Origin: Lysobacterales bacterium
Lineage (GTDB): Bacteria > Pseudomonadota > Gammaproteobacteria > Xanthomonadales > SZUA-36
DNA: 45,204 bases
Direction: 5' to 3'
Assembly (NCBI GenBank): GCA_028289465.1
Contig: JANQPM010000045.1
Coordinates: forward strand, 1-45,204
The number at the start of each line of letters is the position of its first letter. Position 1 is the stretch's first letter. Below are positions 18,634 through 26,256 of the stretch, in pieces. The position numbers and the translations under genes were made by a program. The notes beneath the pieces are model-generated. The model was not told the DNA's origin, did no database searches, and worked only from the letters and a program-made list of their open reading frames with translations.

Positions 18634-20733
18634 ATGACAGAACAGCCACAAGAATACACGGCGCCATCCAGCAGTACCTCGTCGGCCAACCCGGTTATTA
18701 CACCGGTTGCGTTCGAACCGCGCTCGGGCGCTCACCGCCGCCGCAGCCCGCAGCGCTGGCTTACTTTCGGCGCGTTGGGATTGCTGCTGCTGCTGGGCAC
18801 CGCCGCGGTGTATCTGTTCACCGGGCAATCGGTGCTGATCGAATTCGATCCGAGAGCGGACAATATTGAAGTCGACGGCGCGCTGATCACTTTCAAGCTG
18901 GGCGATCGCTGGCTGCTGCATTCAGGGGAATATACGGTCGGCGCGGAAAAAGCCGGTTACCACCCGTTCGAAAATACGATTACGGTCACCGATGCCGGCG
19001 AGCAGGAGTTTCTGTTCAGCCTGGACAAACTGCCCGGTTATCTTTTCGTCAGCACCGATCCCGAGACAACCGCCGAGATTCGGGTCGACGGTCAGAGCCT
19101 GGGGGCCGCTCCGCTGCAAAACCACGAGCTGCCCACCGGCAGCTACCAGCTCGAAATTCGAGCCGAGCGCTATCAGCCCTACGCTGCGGATATCGACATC
19201 GAAGGGCTCGGCAAAACGCATGAAATCGTCGCCCAACTGGAACCCGGCTGGTCCGAGGTCACGTTGAATTCCAACCCGGAAGGCGCGCAGCTATGGGTGG
19301 CTGACGAAAATCTCGGCACTACGCCGCTGACTGCCGAGGTGCTGATGGGTTCGCGCACGCTGGAATTGCGTCTGCCCGGTTACAAAACCTGGACAACGGA
19401 ACTCCTGGTATCCGACAACCAGCCGCGGCTGTTGCCGTCGGTGAATCTGGAAAAAGCCGACAATCTGGTCCGGCTCAGCAGCCGGCCAAGCCAGGCCAGC
19501 GTGTCAGTGAACGGCGACTACCGCGGCCAGACACCGCTGGAACTGGAACTACCGCCCGGCCGTGAATACCAGTTCCGATTCAGCAAGGCGGGATACCAGT
19601 CGGCGCGCCGCAGCTTGCTGGTCGAAGAAGCCAGCGATGCCCGCCTGAGCGTCAATCTGACGCCGATTCTGGGCCAGGTGCTGGTCAACGGCAGCCCGGC
19701 GGATGCAGATGTCTATATCGAAGGCGTGCGGCGCGGCAACTTGAACCAGACTTACGAACTGCCGGCCCGGCCACACCGCATTGAAGTCCGCAAACCGGGC
19801 TATCTGAGCTATTCCACATCGCTGACCCCGAACCCCGATCTCGCGCAACGCATCGACGTCAAGCTGACCAGCGAAGAAGCCGCCCGACAGGCCAGAACCC
19901 CGAGCCTGGTTACTGCGGCTAACGGGTATGCAATGCAGTTGATTCGGCCATCCGGACGCATTGTGCTGGGCAGCCCGCGACGGGAACAGGGCAGGCAGGC
20001 CAACGAAGTACAGCGCCAGGTCGAGCTGCGGCGGGCGTTTTATATCGGCGTGCGCGAAATCAGCAACGCGCAGATCAAAGCCTACCGCACCAGTCACGAT
20101 TCCGGTGTGGCCGGCGAGCAGACACTGTCGCTGGATGAACAGCCGGCGGTGCGGATATCCTGGGATGACGCCGCACGATTTGCAAACTGGCTCAGCGGTA
20201 TGGACGGCCTGCCCTTCGCCTATCAGGAAAAAGACGGTGTGATGCAGGCTGTACAGCCGATGACCACCGGCTACCGGCTGCCGACAGAAGCAGAATGGGT
20301 GCTGGCAGCCCGTTACGAGGGCGACACCAACAACCGGGCGGCCAAACGCTATCCCTGGGGTAGTGCACTGCCGCCGCCTTCCGGGGCCGGTAATTTCGCC
20401 GGTTCGGAGAGTACCGATCTGGTGCAGCGGGTGATCAGCAACTACCGGGACGGCCAGCCGGCATCCGCACCGGTCGGGCAATTTAACAGCAATAATCTCG
20501 GTCTTTATGATCTGGGTGGCAATGTGCGAGAGTGGATTCATGATTACTACAGCGTCGGCGGTGTCAGTGGCGTGCCGGTCGACCCGCTGGGCCCGAAAAA
20601 CGGCAGCGCACACGTGGTGCGTGGATCCAGCTGGCGCAGCGGCGCAATCACCGATCTGAGGCTGGCCTGGCGCGGCCAGGGCAGCGACGGGCGTGACGAT
20701 ATCGGCTTCCGGCTGGTCCGGTACGCCGAATGA
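18634..20733 (+). CDS. Membrane PEGA-repeat protein with SUMF1-type domain lacking cysteine
   Basis: ATG at 18634 has AAAGG 6-7 bp upstream; a GTG at 18613 is an alternative. The protein is about 699 residues: a short Ser-rich cytoplasmic tail, one helix (WLTFGALGLLLLLGTAAVYL, about 43-62), then about five PEGA-type repeats. Examples are IRVDGQSLGAAPL, LWVADENLGTTPL and VSVNGDYRGQTPL, each ending in a GY-like turn. The C-terminal ~230 residues are a formylglycine-generating-enzyme (SUMF1) fold: GYRLPTEAEWVLAARYEG, LYDLGGNVREWIHDYY, VVRGSSWRSG, DIGFRLVR. The catalytic cysteine pair is absent and the whole protein has no cysteine, so it is probably a ligand- or protein-binding domain exposed to the periplasm. 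Confidence 0.85.
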   Translation: MTEQPQEYTAPSSSTSSANPVITPVAFEPRSGAHRRRSPQRWLTFGALGLLLLLGTAAVYLFTGQSVLIEFDPRADNIEVDGALITFKLGDRWLLHSGEYTVGAEKAGYHPFENTITVTDAGEQEFLFSLDKLPGYLFVSTDPETTAEIRVDGQSLGAAPLQNHELPTGSYQLEIRAERYQPYAADIDIEGLGKTHEIVAQLEPGWSEVTLNSNPEGAQLWVADENLGTTPLTAEVLMGSRTLELRLPGYKTWTTELLVSDNQPRLLPSVNLEKADNLVRLSSRPSQASVSVNGDYRGQTPLELELPPGREYQFRFSKAGYQSARRSLLVEEASDARLSVNLTPILGQVLVNGSPADADVYIEGVRRGNLNQTYELPARPHRIEVRKPGYLSYSTSLTPNPDLAQRIDVKLTSEEAARQARTPSLVTAANGYAMQLIRPSGRIVLGSPRREQGRQANEVQRQVELRRAFYIGVREISNAQIKAYRTSHDSGVAGEQTLSLDEQPAVRISWDDAARFANWLSGMDGLPFAYQEKDGVMQAVQPMTTGYRLPTEAEWVLAARYEGDTNNRAAKRYPWGSALPPPSGAGNFAGSESTDLVQRVISNYRDGQPASAPVGQFNSNNLGLYDLGGNVREWIHDYYSVGGVSGVPVDPLGPKNGSAHVVRGSSWRSGAITDLRLAWRGQGSDGRDDIGFRLVRYAE

Positions 20734-20742
20734 GGGAATACG

Positions 20743-21045
20743 ATGAACACTAGATATCTGCTGGTACTGTTGGCTTTATTCGGCACCGTGGCGGCACAGG
20801 AAAACCCGCCGACGGATGAGCAGAATACCGAAACCGCTGACCAGGCACCGCCAGCACCTGTGGAAGAAGATGGGCTGGAAAGCCTGACTGGCGAGGAAAC
20901 CGATGCGGAAGTGACAGCCGGAGAAGTGACCACCGGAGAAGCAACCGCCGGAAATGAACAGCAGCGTCAGGGCAACCTGGAACGCTTTAAGCCGTCAGAA
21001 GAAATTTCGCTGGACCGGTCAGTGGCGTTTCCTAACGACATTTAA
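20743..21045 (+). CDS. Small secreted acidic protein of the cluster
   Basis: A 100-residue protein with signal peptide (YLLVLLALFGTVAAQ). The mature part is acidic and Thr/Glu/Ala-rich (disordered), with a distinctive C-terminal end FKPSEEISLDRSVAFPNDI. The GAGGGA ribosome site lies close before its ATG. It follows the PEGA-SUMF1 gene by 9 bp and is then separated from the channel gene by the repeat block. I recognise no family. Its conserved-looking tail suggests a short docking peptide, which is inference. Confidence 0.65.
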   Translation: MNTRYLLVLLALFGTVAAQENPPTDEQNTETADQAPPAPVEEDGLESLTGEETDAEVTAGEVTTGEATAGNEQQRQGNLERFKPSEEISLDRSVAFPNDI

Positions 21046-21050
21046 TGGGA

Positions 21051-21375
21051 GTGGTTTTTGGCGCTTCTTACGCCTGCGGCGTAAACCGCACCAAAAACCA
21101 CGGCATAAATTTGCGCTGGCGCGCAGCGGAGTTTATGAGGTGAAGCCGTTGAGAGATGGTGGCAGTGGTTTGAGGTTGACGGGCGCTTCTTACGCCTGCG
21201 ATGTAAACCGCACCAAGAACCACGGCATAAATTTGCGCTGGCGCGCAGCGGAGTTTTATGAGGTGAAACCGTTGAGAGACGGTGGCAGTGGTTTGAGGTT
21301 GACGGGCGCTTCTTACGCCTGCGGTGTAAACCGCACCAAAAACCACCGCGTAAATTTACGCGCAGCGGAGACATG
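21051..21375 (+). repeat. 2.6-copy tandem repeat of about 122 bp with nested hairpins
   Basis: Units start at 21061, 21183 and 21306 (122 and 123 bp, then a partial copy of about 65 bp). Copies differ by a few bases (for example GCGGC, GCGAT and GCGGT in the same spot). The first copy begins with an 11-bp perfect stem: GTGGTTTTTGG (21051-21061) with CCAAAAACCAC (21091-21101). It encloses TTACGCC-TGC-GGCGTAA (21068-21084). The block fills most of the gap between the small secreted protein gene and the channel gene. Open frames through it repeat with the DNA and are not credible genes. It may be a structured mRNA element or the footprint of a dispersed repeat family. Confidence 0.85.
21347..21362. 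promoter_or_regulatory. 16-bp perfect palindrome upstream of the channel gene
   Basis: CGCGTAAATTTACGCG, in the diverged last partial repeat, 90 bp before the 21452 start. Its symmetry suits a dimeric repressor or activator site, but no regulator gene is nearby. The 21376-21451 stretch contains no clear promoter. Confidence 0.35.
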
Positions 21376-21451
21376 AAGGATTTTAAGTGTCGCGGTTAAG
21401 TGCGGCTGCGAGGATTTTGAAAAAGATTTAGGCTATTCGGGAATTTATGAT

Positions 21452-22279
21452 ATGGCTGCAACTATGGAAACACACTCGGCGCTGAGGAAAACTTTTCCGT
21501 TTGAGTTTTTCTATCAGATATTTGCGCTGATCGTCTCGTTCATCGCCGTGCATACGGTATATGTCACGCTGGTACGGCCGTCCGCCAGCCGGCTGCTGCA
21601 GGAACAGGCGGTGAAGATTGCGGAGGATCCGACCTTTGTGCCGGAGCGCTCGGTCTTTGTGCTGATCAAGGACTTCGAGCAGGAGGCATGCTTCGTACTG
21701 CTGTTCTGGGCCATTGCAATCATGGCCTACAAAGCCGTACAGGCCTATCGGGAACGCAGCCTGCTCGAGCGGGACCTGATTCCGCTTAGCGAAGGCATCA
21801 GCATTCTTCCCGAGGACAGCCGGGAGTATTCCCGGCCGATTCAGGCATTGGGCACAAAAGAACGTGACTATCTACTGCCGCGCACCCTGCTGACTTCCCT
21901 GCACCGGTTCCGTTCGACGCGGGATATCCAAAGCGTCGCATCCACTGCCCGCGAGATGAGCGAATCGGAATCGGAAAGGCTGGAGTCCGAGCTGTCGATG
22001 GTGCGCTATATCGCATGGGCGATTCCATCCATTGGATTTATCGGCACGGTAAGAGGCATCGGCGCGGCGCTGGCTCAGGCGCATAAAGCCGTCGAGGGCG
22101 ATATCACCGGCGTTACCTCCAACCTGGGGGTTGCGTTTAACTCCACCTTCATTGCACTGGTGCTGTCTATTATTCTGATGTTTCTGCTGCATCAGCTTCA
22201 GTTAATGCAAGAACGCCTGGTACTGGACAATCAGGAGTACGTGGAAGAACACCTGATAGCCAAGTTGCGCGAAGACTAG
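21452..22279 (+). CDS. MotA/TolQ/ExbB-type proton channel subunit
   Basis: A 275-residue inner-membrane protein. Helices are at about 16-41, 77-97, 186-206 and 222-247, with a cytoplasmic region between the second and third. The family signature GFIGTVRGIGAALAQ (195-209) and the last helix FNSTFIALVLSIILMFLLHQL mark the MotA/TolQ/ExbB superfamily, whose pentamers use the proton gradient to move a dimeric partner helix. ATG at 21452 has only a weak ribosome site. The two vWA proteins downstream have ExbD-like first helices and are the likely partners. Canonical tonB and exbD genes are absent nearby. Confidence 0.9.
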   Translation: MAATMETHSALRKTFPFEFFYQIFALIVSFIAVHTVYVTLVRPSASRLLQEQAVKIAEDPTFVPERSVFVLIKDFEQEACFVLLFWAIAIMAYKAVQAYRERSLLERDLIPLSEGISILPEDSREYSRPIQALGTKERDYLLPRTLLTSLHRFRSTRDIQSVASTAREMSESESERLESELSMVRYIAWAIPSIGFIGTVRGIGAALAQAHKAVEGDITGVTSNLGVAFNSTFIALVLSIILMFLLHQLQLMQERLVLDNQEYVEEHLIAKLRED

Positions 22280-22288
22280 TGCGCTCAT

Positions 22289-22327
22289 TTCAATGAACCC
22301 GCTTCAGTAACCCTGCTTCAATGACCC
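22289..22327 (+). repeat. Threefold microrepeat at the 22321 start codon
   Basis: TTCAATGAACCC, TTCAGTAACCC and TTCAATGACCC occur in series about 14 bp apart, the last containing the start codon of the 22321 gene. Probably a local slippage duplication; it leaves no strong ribosome site. Confidence 0.4.
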
Positions 22328-23661
22328 TCATACTGGACATTAATGACACTGGACTGCGGCTGTTCCGCGGCCAGGATCTGCTGCAGGTCAGTCCGGGGTT
22401 TGTCACCGTGCTGAACAAGACCGCCGCAACCGGGCATGAAGCGCAGCAGCAGGCCAGGCGACATCCAATTCAGACCGAATCCCGTTTCTGGGATCAATTC
22501 TCTCAGGACCGGCTGGCACAACCCAATCGCCTGGCGCTGACACATGCCGATCTGGCCTATCACCATCTGAATGCGCTGTCGGCGGATATCGGCGATGCAC
22601 CGGTGGCGCTGGCCGTGCCGGGCGACTGGTCCACCGAACAGCTCGGTTTGATCGCCGGCATATGCCAGGCGCTGAACTGGAACCTCGCAGCCATGGTCGA
22701 TCAGGCAATCGCGGCCGCTGACCGGCCCTACCCCGGCCGGCAACTGTTTTATCTTGATCTGCATCTGCATCGCGCGGTGTTAACCGCTTTGGAACAGGGC
22801 CAGCAGTTGATTCGACAACAGGTCGTCAGCAGCCGCGAGATGGGCCTGACACGGCTGCGGGAAGCGTGCGCCGAAGCGATTACCCGGCTGTTCATTCAGC
22901 GTACCCGATTTGATCCGCTGCACGACGCCGAGGTCGAGCAGCAACTGCATGACAAGCTGGAAACCTGGCTGGACGAAGTTCAGCATAGCGATTCGCTGGA
23001 ACTGGAGCTGACTCAGCACGACAACCGCTTTACCACCCGACTCAACCTGGACCAGGTGATTAACGCGGCCAGACCGCATTACCGGCGCCTGGCGCGTTTC
23101 TTAAACGCCAATCTGCCGGCCGACCGGCCCTGTACGCTGCTGGTGTCGCAGCGCATGGCCCGCCTGCCGGGCATGATGGCCCGTCTGACCGCTCTGCCGC
23201 AGACCGATGTGGTCATCGCGGCCGAAGACGCGGTAGCGGTCGGTGCGGCCGAAGCAATTGCCAATGCCGGTGCCGACGGCCCGATCACGCATATACTGCA
23301 CCGCCCATGGTTGCAGGATACCGATCTCGAGGCGCACCAAAGCCGCCTGCGGGCCTTTCACCGTGAGCAGCCGACCCATATTCTGTACCGCAATCGAGCC
23401 TACCCGCTGAGCCGACAAGGGCTGTGGATCGGCAATGGCAGCGCGGACATCTCGCTGGGCGAAGGCATTGCCGACGTCGACGAGCGCCATTGCCGCTTGA
23501 GCCTGAACGCCGGTCAGGCGGTGATTACTGACGCCAGCGACGGCAAGACCCGCATCAACCGCCAGCCGTTGGAAGGCGAACTCGAAGTGGGGGTCGGAGA
23601 TCGCATCGGTATCGGCCGGCCGCAAGTGGAATTGCTGCTGATTCGAGTGGAAGGAAGCTAG
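22321..23661 (+). CDS. Actin/Hsp70-like ATPase-fold protein with C-terminal FHA-like domain
   Basis: This 446-residue cytoplasmic protein starts LILDINDTGLRLFRG, which resembles the first phosphate loop of the actin/Hsp70/PilM fold in weakened form. It continues with a second-phosphate-loop-like segment (LFYLDLHLHRAVLTAL, about 140-155) and AVPGDWSTEQLGLIAGICQALN, typical of the fold. From about 355 the sequence YPLSRQGLWIGNGSADISLG, DERHCRLSLNAGQAVITDAS and TRINRQPLEGE looks like an FHA domain, which binds phosphothreonine peptides. Nucleotide-binding residues look degenerate, so ATPase activity is uncertain. No strong ribosome site. It sits 41 bp after the channel gene and 3 bp before the first vWA gene. 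Confidence 0.65.
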   Translation: MTLILDINDTGLRLFRGQDLLQVSPGFVTVLNKTAATGHEAQQQARRHPIQTESRFWDQFSQDRLAQPNRLALTHADLAYHHLNALSADIGDAPVALAVPGDWSTEQLGLIAGICQALNWNLAAMVDQAIAAADRPYPGRQLFYLDLHLHRAVLTALEQGQQLIRQQVVSSREMGLTRLREACAEAITRLFIQRTRFDPLHDAEVEQQLHDKLETWLDEVQHSDSLELELTQHDNRFTTRLNLDQVINAARPHYRRLARFLNANLPADRPCTLLVSQRMARLPGMMARLTALPQTDVVIAAEDAVAVGAAEAIANAGADGPITHILHRPWLQDTDLEAHQSRLRAFHREQPTHILYRNRAYPLSRQGLWIGNGSADISLGEGIADVDERHCRLSLNAGQAVITDASDGKTRINRQPLEGELEVGVGDRIGIGRPQVELLLIRVEGS

Positions 23662-23664
23662 GCC

Positions 23665-24756
23665 GTGGCCCGCAGAAAGCGCGAAACCAATGTCTACAGT
23701 ATGTCCTTTCTGGACATCATGGCCTGCGGTTTCGGCGCGATCATTCTGTTCTTTGTAATCATCCAGCATGCGACCGAAGACCGCACCGACGATCTGACGG
23801 CCGACCTGTCCGGCGAGGTCAACCGGCTGGAAACCGAAGTGGCGCTGGAAGAGCTGAACCGGGCCAAACTGCAACAATCCATCGATGAAATTGAACAGGA
23901 AATCGTCACCTCGCAGGCAGAAGCCGACCGCATGCTTGAAGAAGTGACCGACAGCCAGGACGCACTGACCGAACAGGAACAGGAAACCGCCGCGCGGCGC
24001 GAACACTTCAATCAACTGGTGACCGATATCCAGGCCATCGAGGAGCGGCTGAAGGAAATACAGGCCGAGCAGGAACTGGGCGGCGAGGACGTGCGCAACT
24101 TTTACGGCAGCGGCGATCGGCAGTACCTGACCGGCGTCAACGTCGGCGGCCAGCGCATAATGATACTGCTGGACGCGTCCGCCTCGATGCTGGATGAGAC
24201 CATCGTCAATATCATTCGCCGGCGGCACCTGCCGGACCGGCAGAAGCGCCGGGCCGACAAATGGCAGCGAGCCCTGCTGACCGTGGAGTGGATCACCACG
24301 CAGTTCCCGGAAACCTCCGAATTTCAGATTTACACCTTCAACACCCGCGCCGACCCGGTGTTGAAAGATACGCGCGGCGAGTGGCTCAAGGTCGATCAGG
24401 GCCGCCTGCTGGACAACGCAGTCGACGCACTGCGCGAACGCGTGCCCGAAAACGGCACCCGCCTGCATGCGGTGGTTGAAGCAATCAACGACATGAATCC
24501 GCTGCCGGATAATATTTTCCTGATCATCGACAGCCTGCCGACCCAGGGCGAATCGCCGCCACGCGGGCCGGGCACGGTCGACAGCCGGCGCCGGCAGCGT
24601 TTTTTTGACGACGCCGTGCGGGAGCTGCCCCGGGGCGTGCCGATCAATGTCGTACTGTTTCCGATGGAAGGCGATCCGCTGGCCTCCAGCGAGTACTGGA
24701 AACTGGCGGTCCGTACCGGCGGTTCGTTTATGAGCCCGTCCAAGGACTGGCCGTAA
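23665..24756 (+). CDS. vWA protein with ExbD-like N-terminal helix (first copy)
   Basis: A 363-residue protein with GTG start, GGAAGGAAG ribosome site and almost no gap to the preceding gene. Residues 13-35 (MSFLDIMACGFGAIILFFVI) form one helix with Asp17 at the position of the essential ExbD aspartate (TPFIDVMLV in E. coli ExbD). Residues about 40-135 are a Glu-rich coiled coil. The vWA domain follows (about 160-350), with the metal-site motifs DASAS (170-174), a Thr in GTRLHAVVEAI and the Asp in LIIDSLPTQG. No signal peptide other than the helix, so the vWA head is in the periplasm. Proposed channel stator; metal-ligand binding is inferred. Confidence 0.8.
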   Translation: MARRKRETNVYSMSFLDIMACGFGAIILFFVIIQHATEDRTDDLTADLSGEVNRLETEVALEELNRAKLQQSIDEIEQEIVTSQAEADRMLEEVTDSQDALTEQEQETAARREHFNQLVTDIQAIEERLKEIQAEQELGGEDVRNFYGSGDRQYLTGVNVGGQRIMILLDASASMLDETIVNIIRRRHLPDRQKRRADKWQRALLTVEWITTQFPETSEFQIYTFNTRADPVLKDTRGEWLKVDQGRLLDNAVDALRERVPENGTRLHAVVEAINDMNPLPDNIFLIIDSLPTQGESPPRGPGTVDSRRRQRFFDDAVRELPRGVPINVVLFPMEGDPLASSEYWKLAVRTGGSFMSPSKDWP

Positions 24757-24786
24757 ACAGCGGATCAAACGAGGTGAGTTAATGCG

Positions 24787-25785
24787 GTGAAAAAGAAAAA
24801 ACGCACAGTAGAAACAACCAGCCTATCGTTCCTGGACGCGATAGCCTGTGGTTTCGGCGCGATTATTCTGTTGCTGGTCATCGTCAAAACCGCGCAGCCG
24901 ATGATTCTGGAGCAGACGCGCGTAGACCTGGAAGGCATCGTCGCACAGTTGCAGCAGCAATTGGTCAAAATCCGCGGTGAAACCACGGTATTGGACCGTA
25001 CCCTGAACACCGTCGAACAGGAACAGCTGACGCTGGAAGAACGCGTGGCCCGTATGCGTCGCCTGCTGGAACAACTACGCGGGCAATTCGATTCCTCCGG
25101 TGACGATAACCGGGCGATCGCGGCACTGGAAAAACAACTGGAGGCGGCGCGTCAGGAACTGAACGAGGCGCAGCAGCGCTTCGAATACAAGAAACCGTTT
25201 GAAGACACCACGGTCGGCGGCATTCCGGTCGACAGCGAATACATCATCTTCATCATCGACACCTCCGGCAGCATGTATAACTTTGCCTGGGATCTGGTAC
25301 TGAAGAAAATCGAAGAGACGCTGGACGTACACCCGACCGTGCTCGGTATCCAGGTACTAAACGACATGGGTGAATATATGTTCCCGCGCTTTGCCAACCG
25401 CTGGATACCCGATACGCCGGCGCGCCGGCAGGCCATCATTCAGCGCTTAAGAACCTGGAATGCGTTTTCCAACTCCAGCCCGGTGGAAGGCATCAACAAG
25501 GCCATCAGTACCTTCTATGCCGCGGACAAGAAAATCAGCCTGTACGTGTTCGGCGACGAATTCACCGGCCATTCCATCGACGAAGTGGTCGGCACCGTGG
25601 ATAAGATCAACCGCGTTACCGCCCGTGGCGAGCGCCTGGTGCGGATTCATGCCGTCGGCTTTCCGGTGCAGTTCATGCGCCCGGCGCCGCAGCAAACCAC
25701 CGGCATCCGCTTCGCAACGCTGATGCGCATCCTCAGTCAGCGTAACGGCGGCACCTTTGTCGGGCTGAATTCGCACCGGCCTTAG
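24787..25785 (+). CDS. vWA protein with ExbD-like N-terminal helix (second copy)
   Basis: A 332-residue protein with GTG start preceded by GAGGTGA, 9 bp away; the earlier ATG at 24782 runs into a stop. The layout matches the first copy: helix 13-35 (LSFLDAIACGFGAIILLLVI) with Asp17, coiled coil about 40-135, and a vWA domain with DTSGS (158-162). The second metal-site Thr position looks like Ser (FSNSSPVEGINKA); the last Asp may be in YVFGDEFTG. Two paralogous stators of the same channel suggest a heterodimer, since ExbBD and MotAB complexes use a dimer in a pentamer. Last gene of the cluster. No terminator seen downstream; 25786-25866 is empty. Confidence 0.8.
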   Translation: MKKKKRTVETTSLSFLDAIACGFGAIILLLVIVKTAQPMILEQTRVDLEGIVAQLQQQLVKIRGETTVLDRTLNTVEQEQLTLEERVARMRRLLEQLRGQFDSSGDDNRAIAALEKQLEAARQELNEAQQRFEYKKPFEDTTVGGIPVDSEYIIFIIDTSGSMYNFAWDLVLKKIEETLDVHPTVLGIQVLNDMGEYMFPRFANRWIPDTPARRQAIIQRLRTWNAFSNSSPVEGINKAISTFYAADKKISLYVFGDEFTGHSIDEVVGTVDKINRVTARGERLVRIHAVGFPVQFMRPAPQQTTGIRFATLMRILSQRNGGTFVGLNSHRP

Positions 25786-25866
25786 GCCCTATCCGTAGCG
25801 AAAGCAAAGAATCTAAGCACCCAACTCTGCTTGCACGGCCAATCTATGATCACACAATGAAGATTG

Positions 25867-26253
25867 TTAGATATTCTCTATTACAAACCAAACAAACAGA
25901 ATAAAAGCCAATGCAAACAGTATTTGCTGCCCTTGCAAAAAAAACTTTGTCCATTTAGCCTCAATATCATATTTTGAGTTCGCATGTGCGGTATTTGCCA
26001 CAGAACCAAATGCCAAGAACCCACACGCAAGGCTTAAAATAATACTGATCCAACAACCTATAATCATCCAAAATGCGATCAGTTGTCCGTTTTCATTAGG
26101 CAGTAGTACTTTTAGGAGTGCAACACTGATAACGAGAAAACCACTCGCAATCGTTACAAGCTGTTTTGCCACATCGAGCATCGTCTCTGTCGCAAATCTC
26201 TTATAACTATTATTCGTGTCACAATTCACTATCTGGCATCCAATTATTACCAA
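25867..26253 (-). CDS. Small AT-rich polytopic membrane protein, unknown
   Basis: A protein of up to 128 residues from a TTG at 26253; an internal ATG gives a start at MLDVAKQ and is equally possible. Three hydrophobic segments are seen (LVTIASGFLVISVALLKVLL, FWMIIGCWISIILSLACGFL, ILFALAFILFVWFVI). No family recognised. Composition is clearly more AT-rich than the vWA cluster or the antiporter, and it is paired with the next gene (4-bp gap). A small two-gene accessory insertion is likely. Confidence 0.5.
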   Translation of the reverse strand: MVIIGCQIVNCDTNNSYKRFATETMLDVAKQLVTIASGFLVISVALLKVLLPNENGQLIAFWMIIGCWISIILSLACGFLAFGSVANTAHANSKYDIEAKWTKFFLQGQQILFALAFILFVWFVIENI

Positions 26254-26256
26254 TTC

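Noticed and set aside
21051-21375. Possible CRISPR array
   Set aside because: Units of 122 bp differ throughout, with no short conserved repeat and unique spacers, and no cas genes.
20954-21376. 140-residue frame and its opposite-strand twin through the 122-bp repeats
   Set aside because: The peptide repeats only because the DNA repeats, and it overlaps the real small gene; frames exist on both strands.
10713-25785. Calling the cluster a Zorya-type defence system
   Set aside because: Only the channel is shared; no ZorB peptidoglycan-binding domain, ZorC/D or ZorE genes are present.
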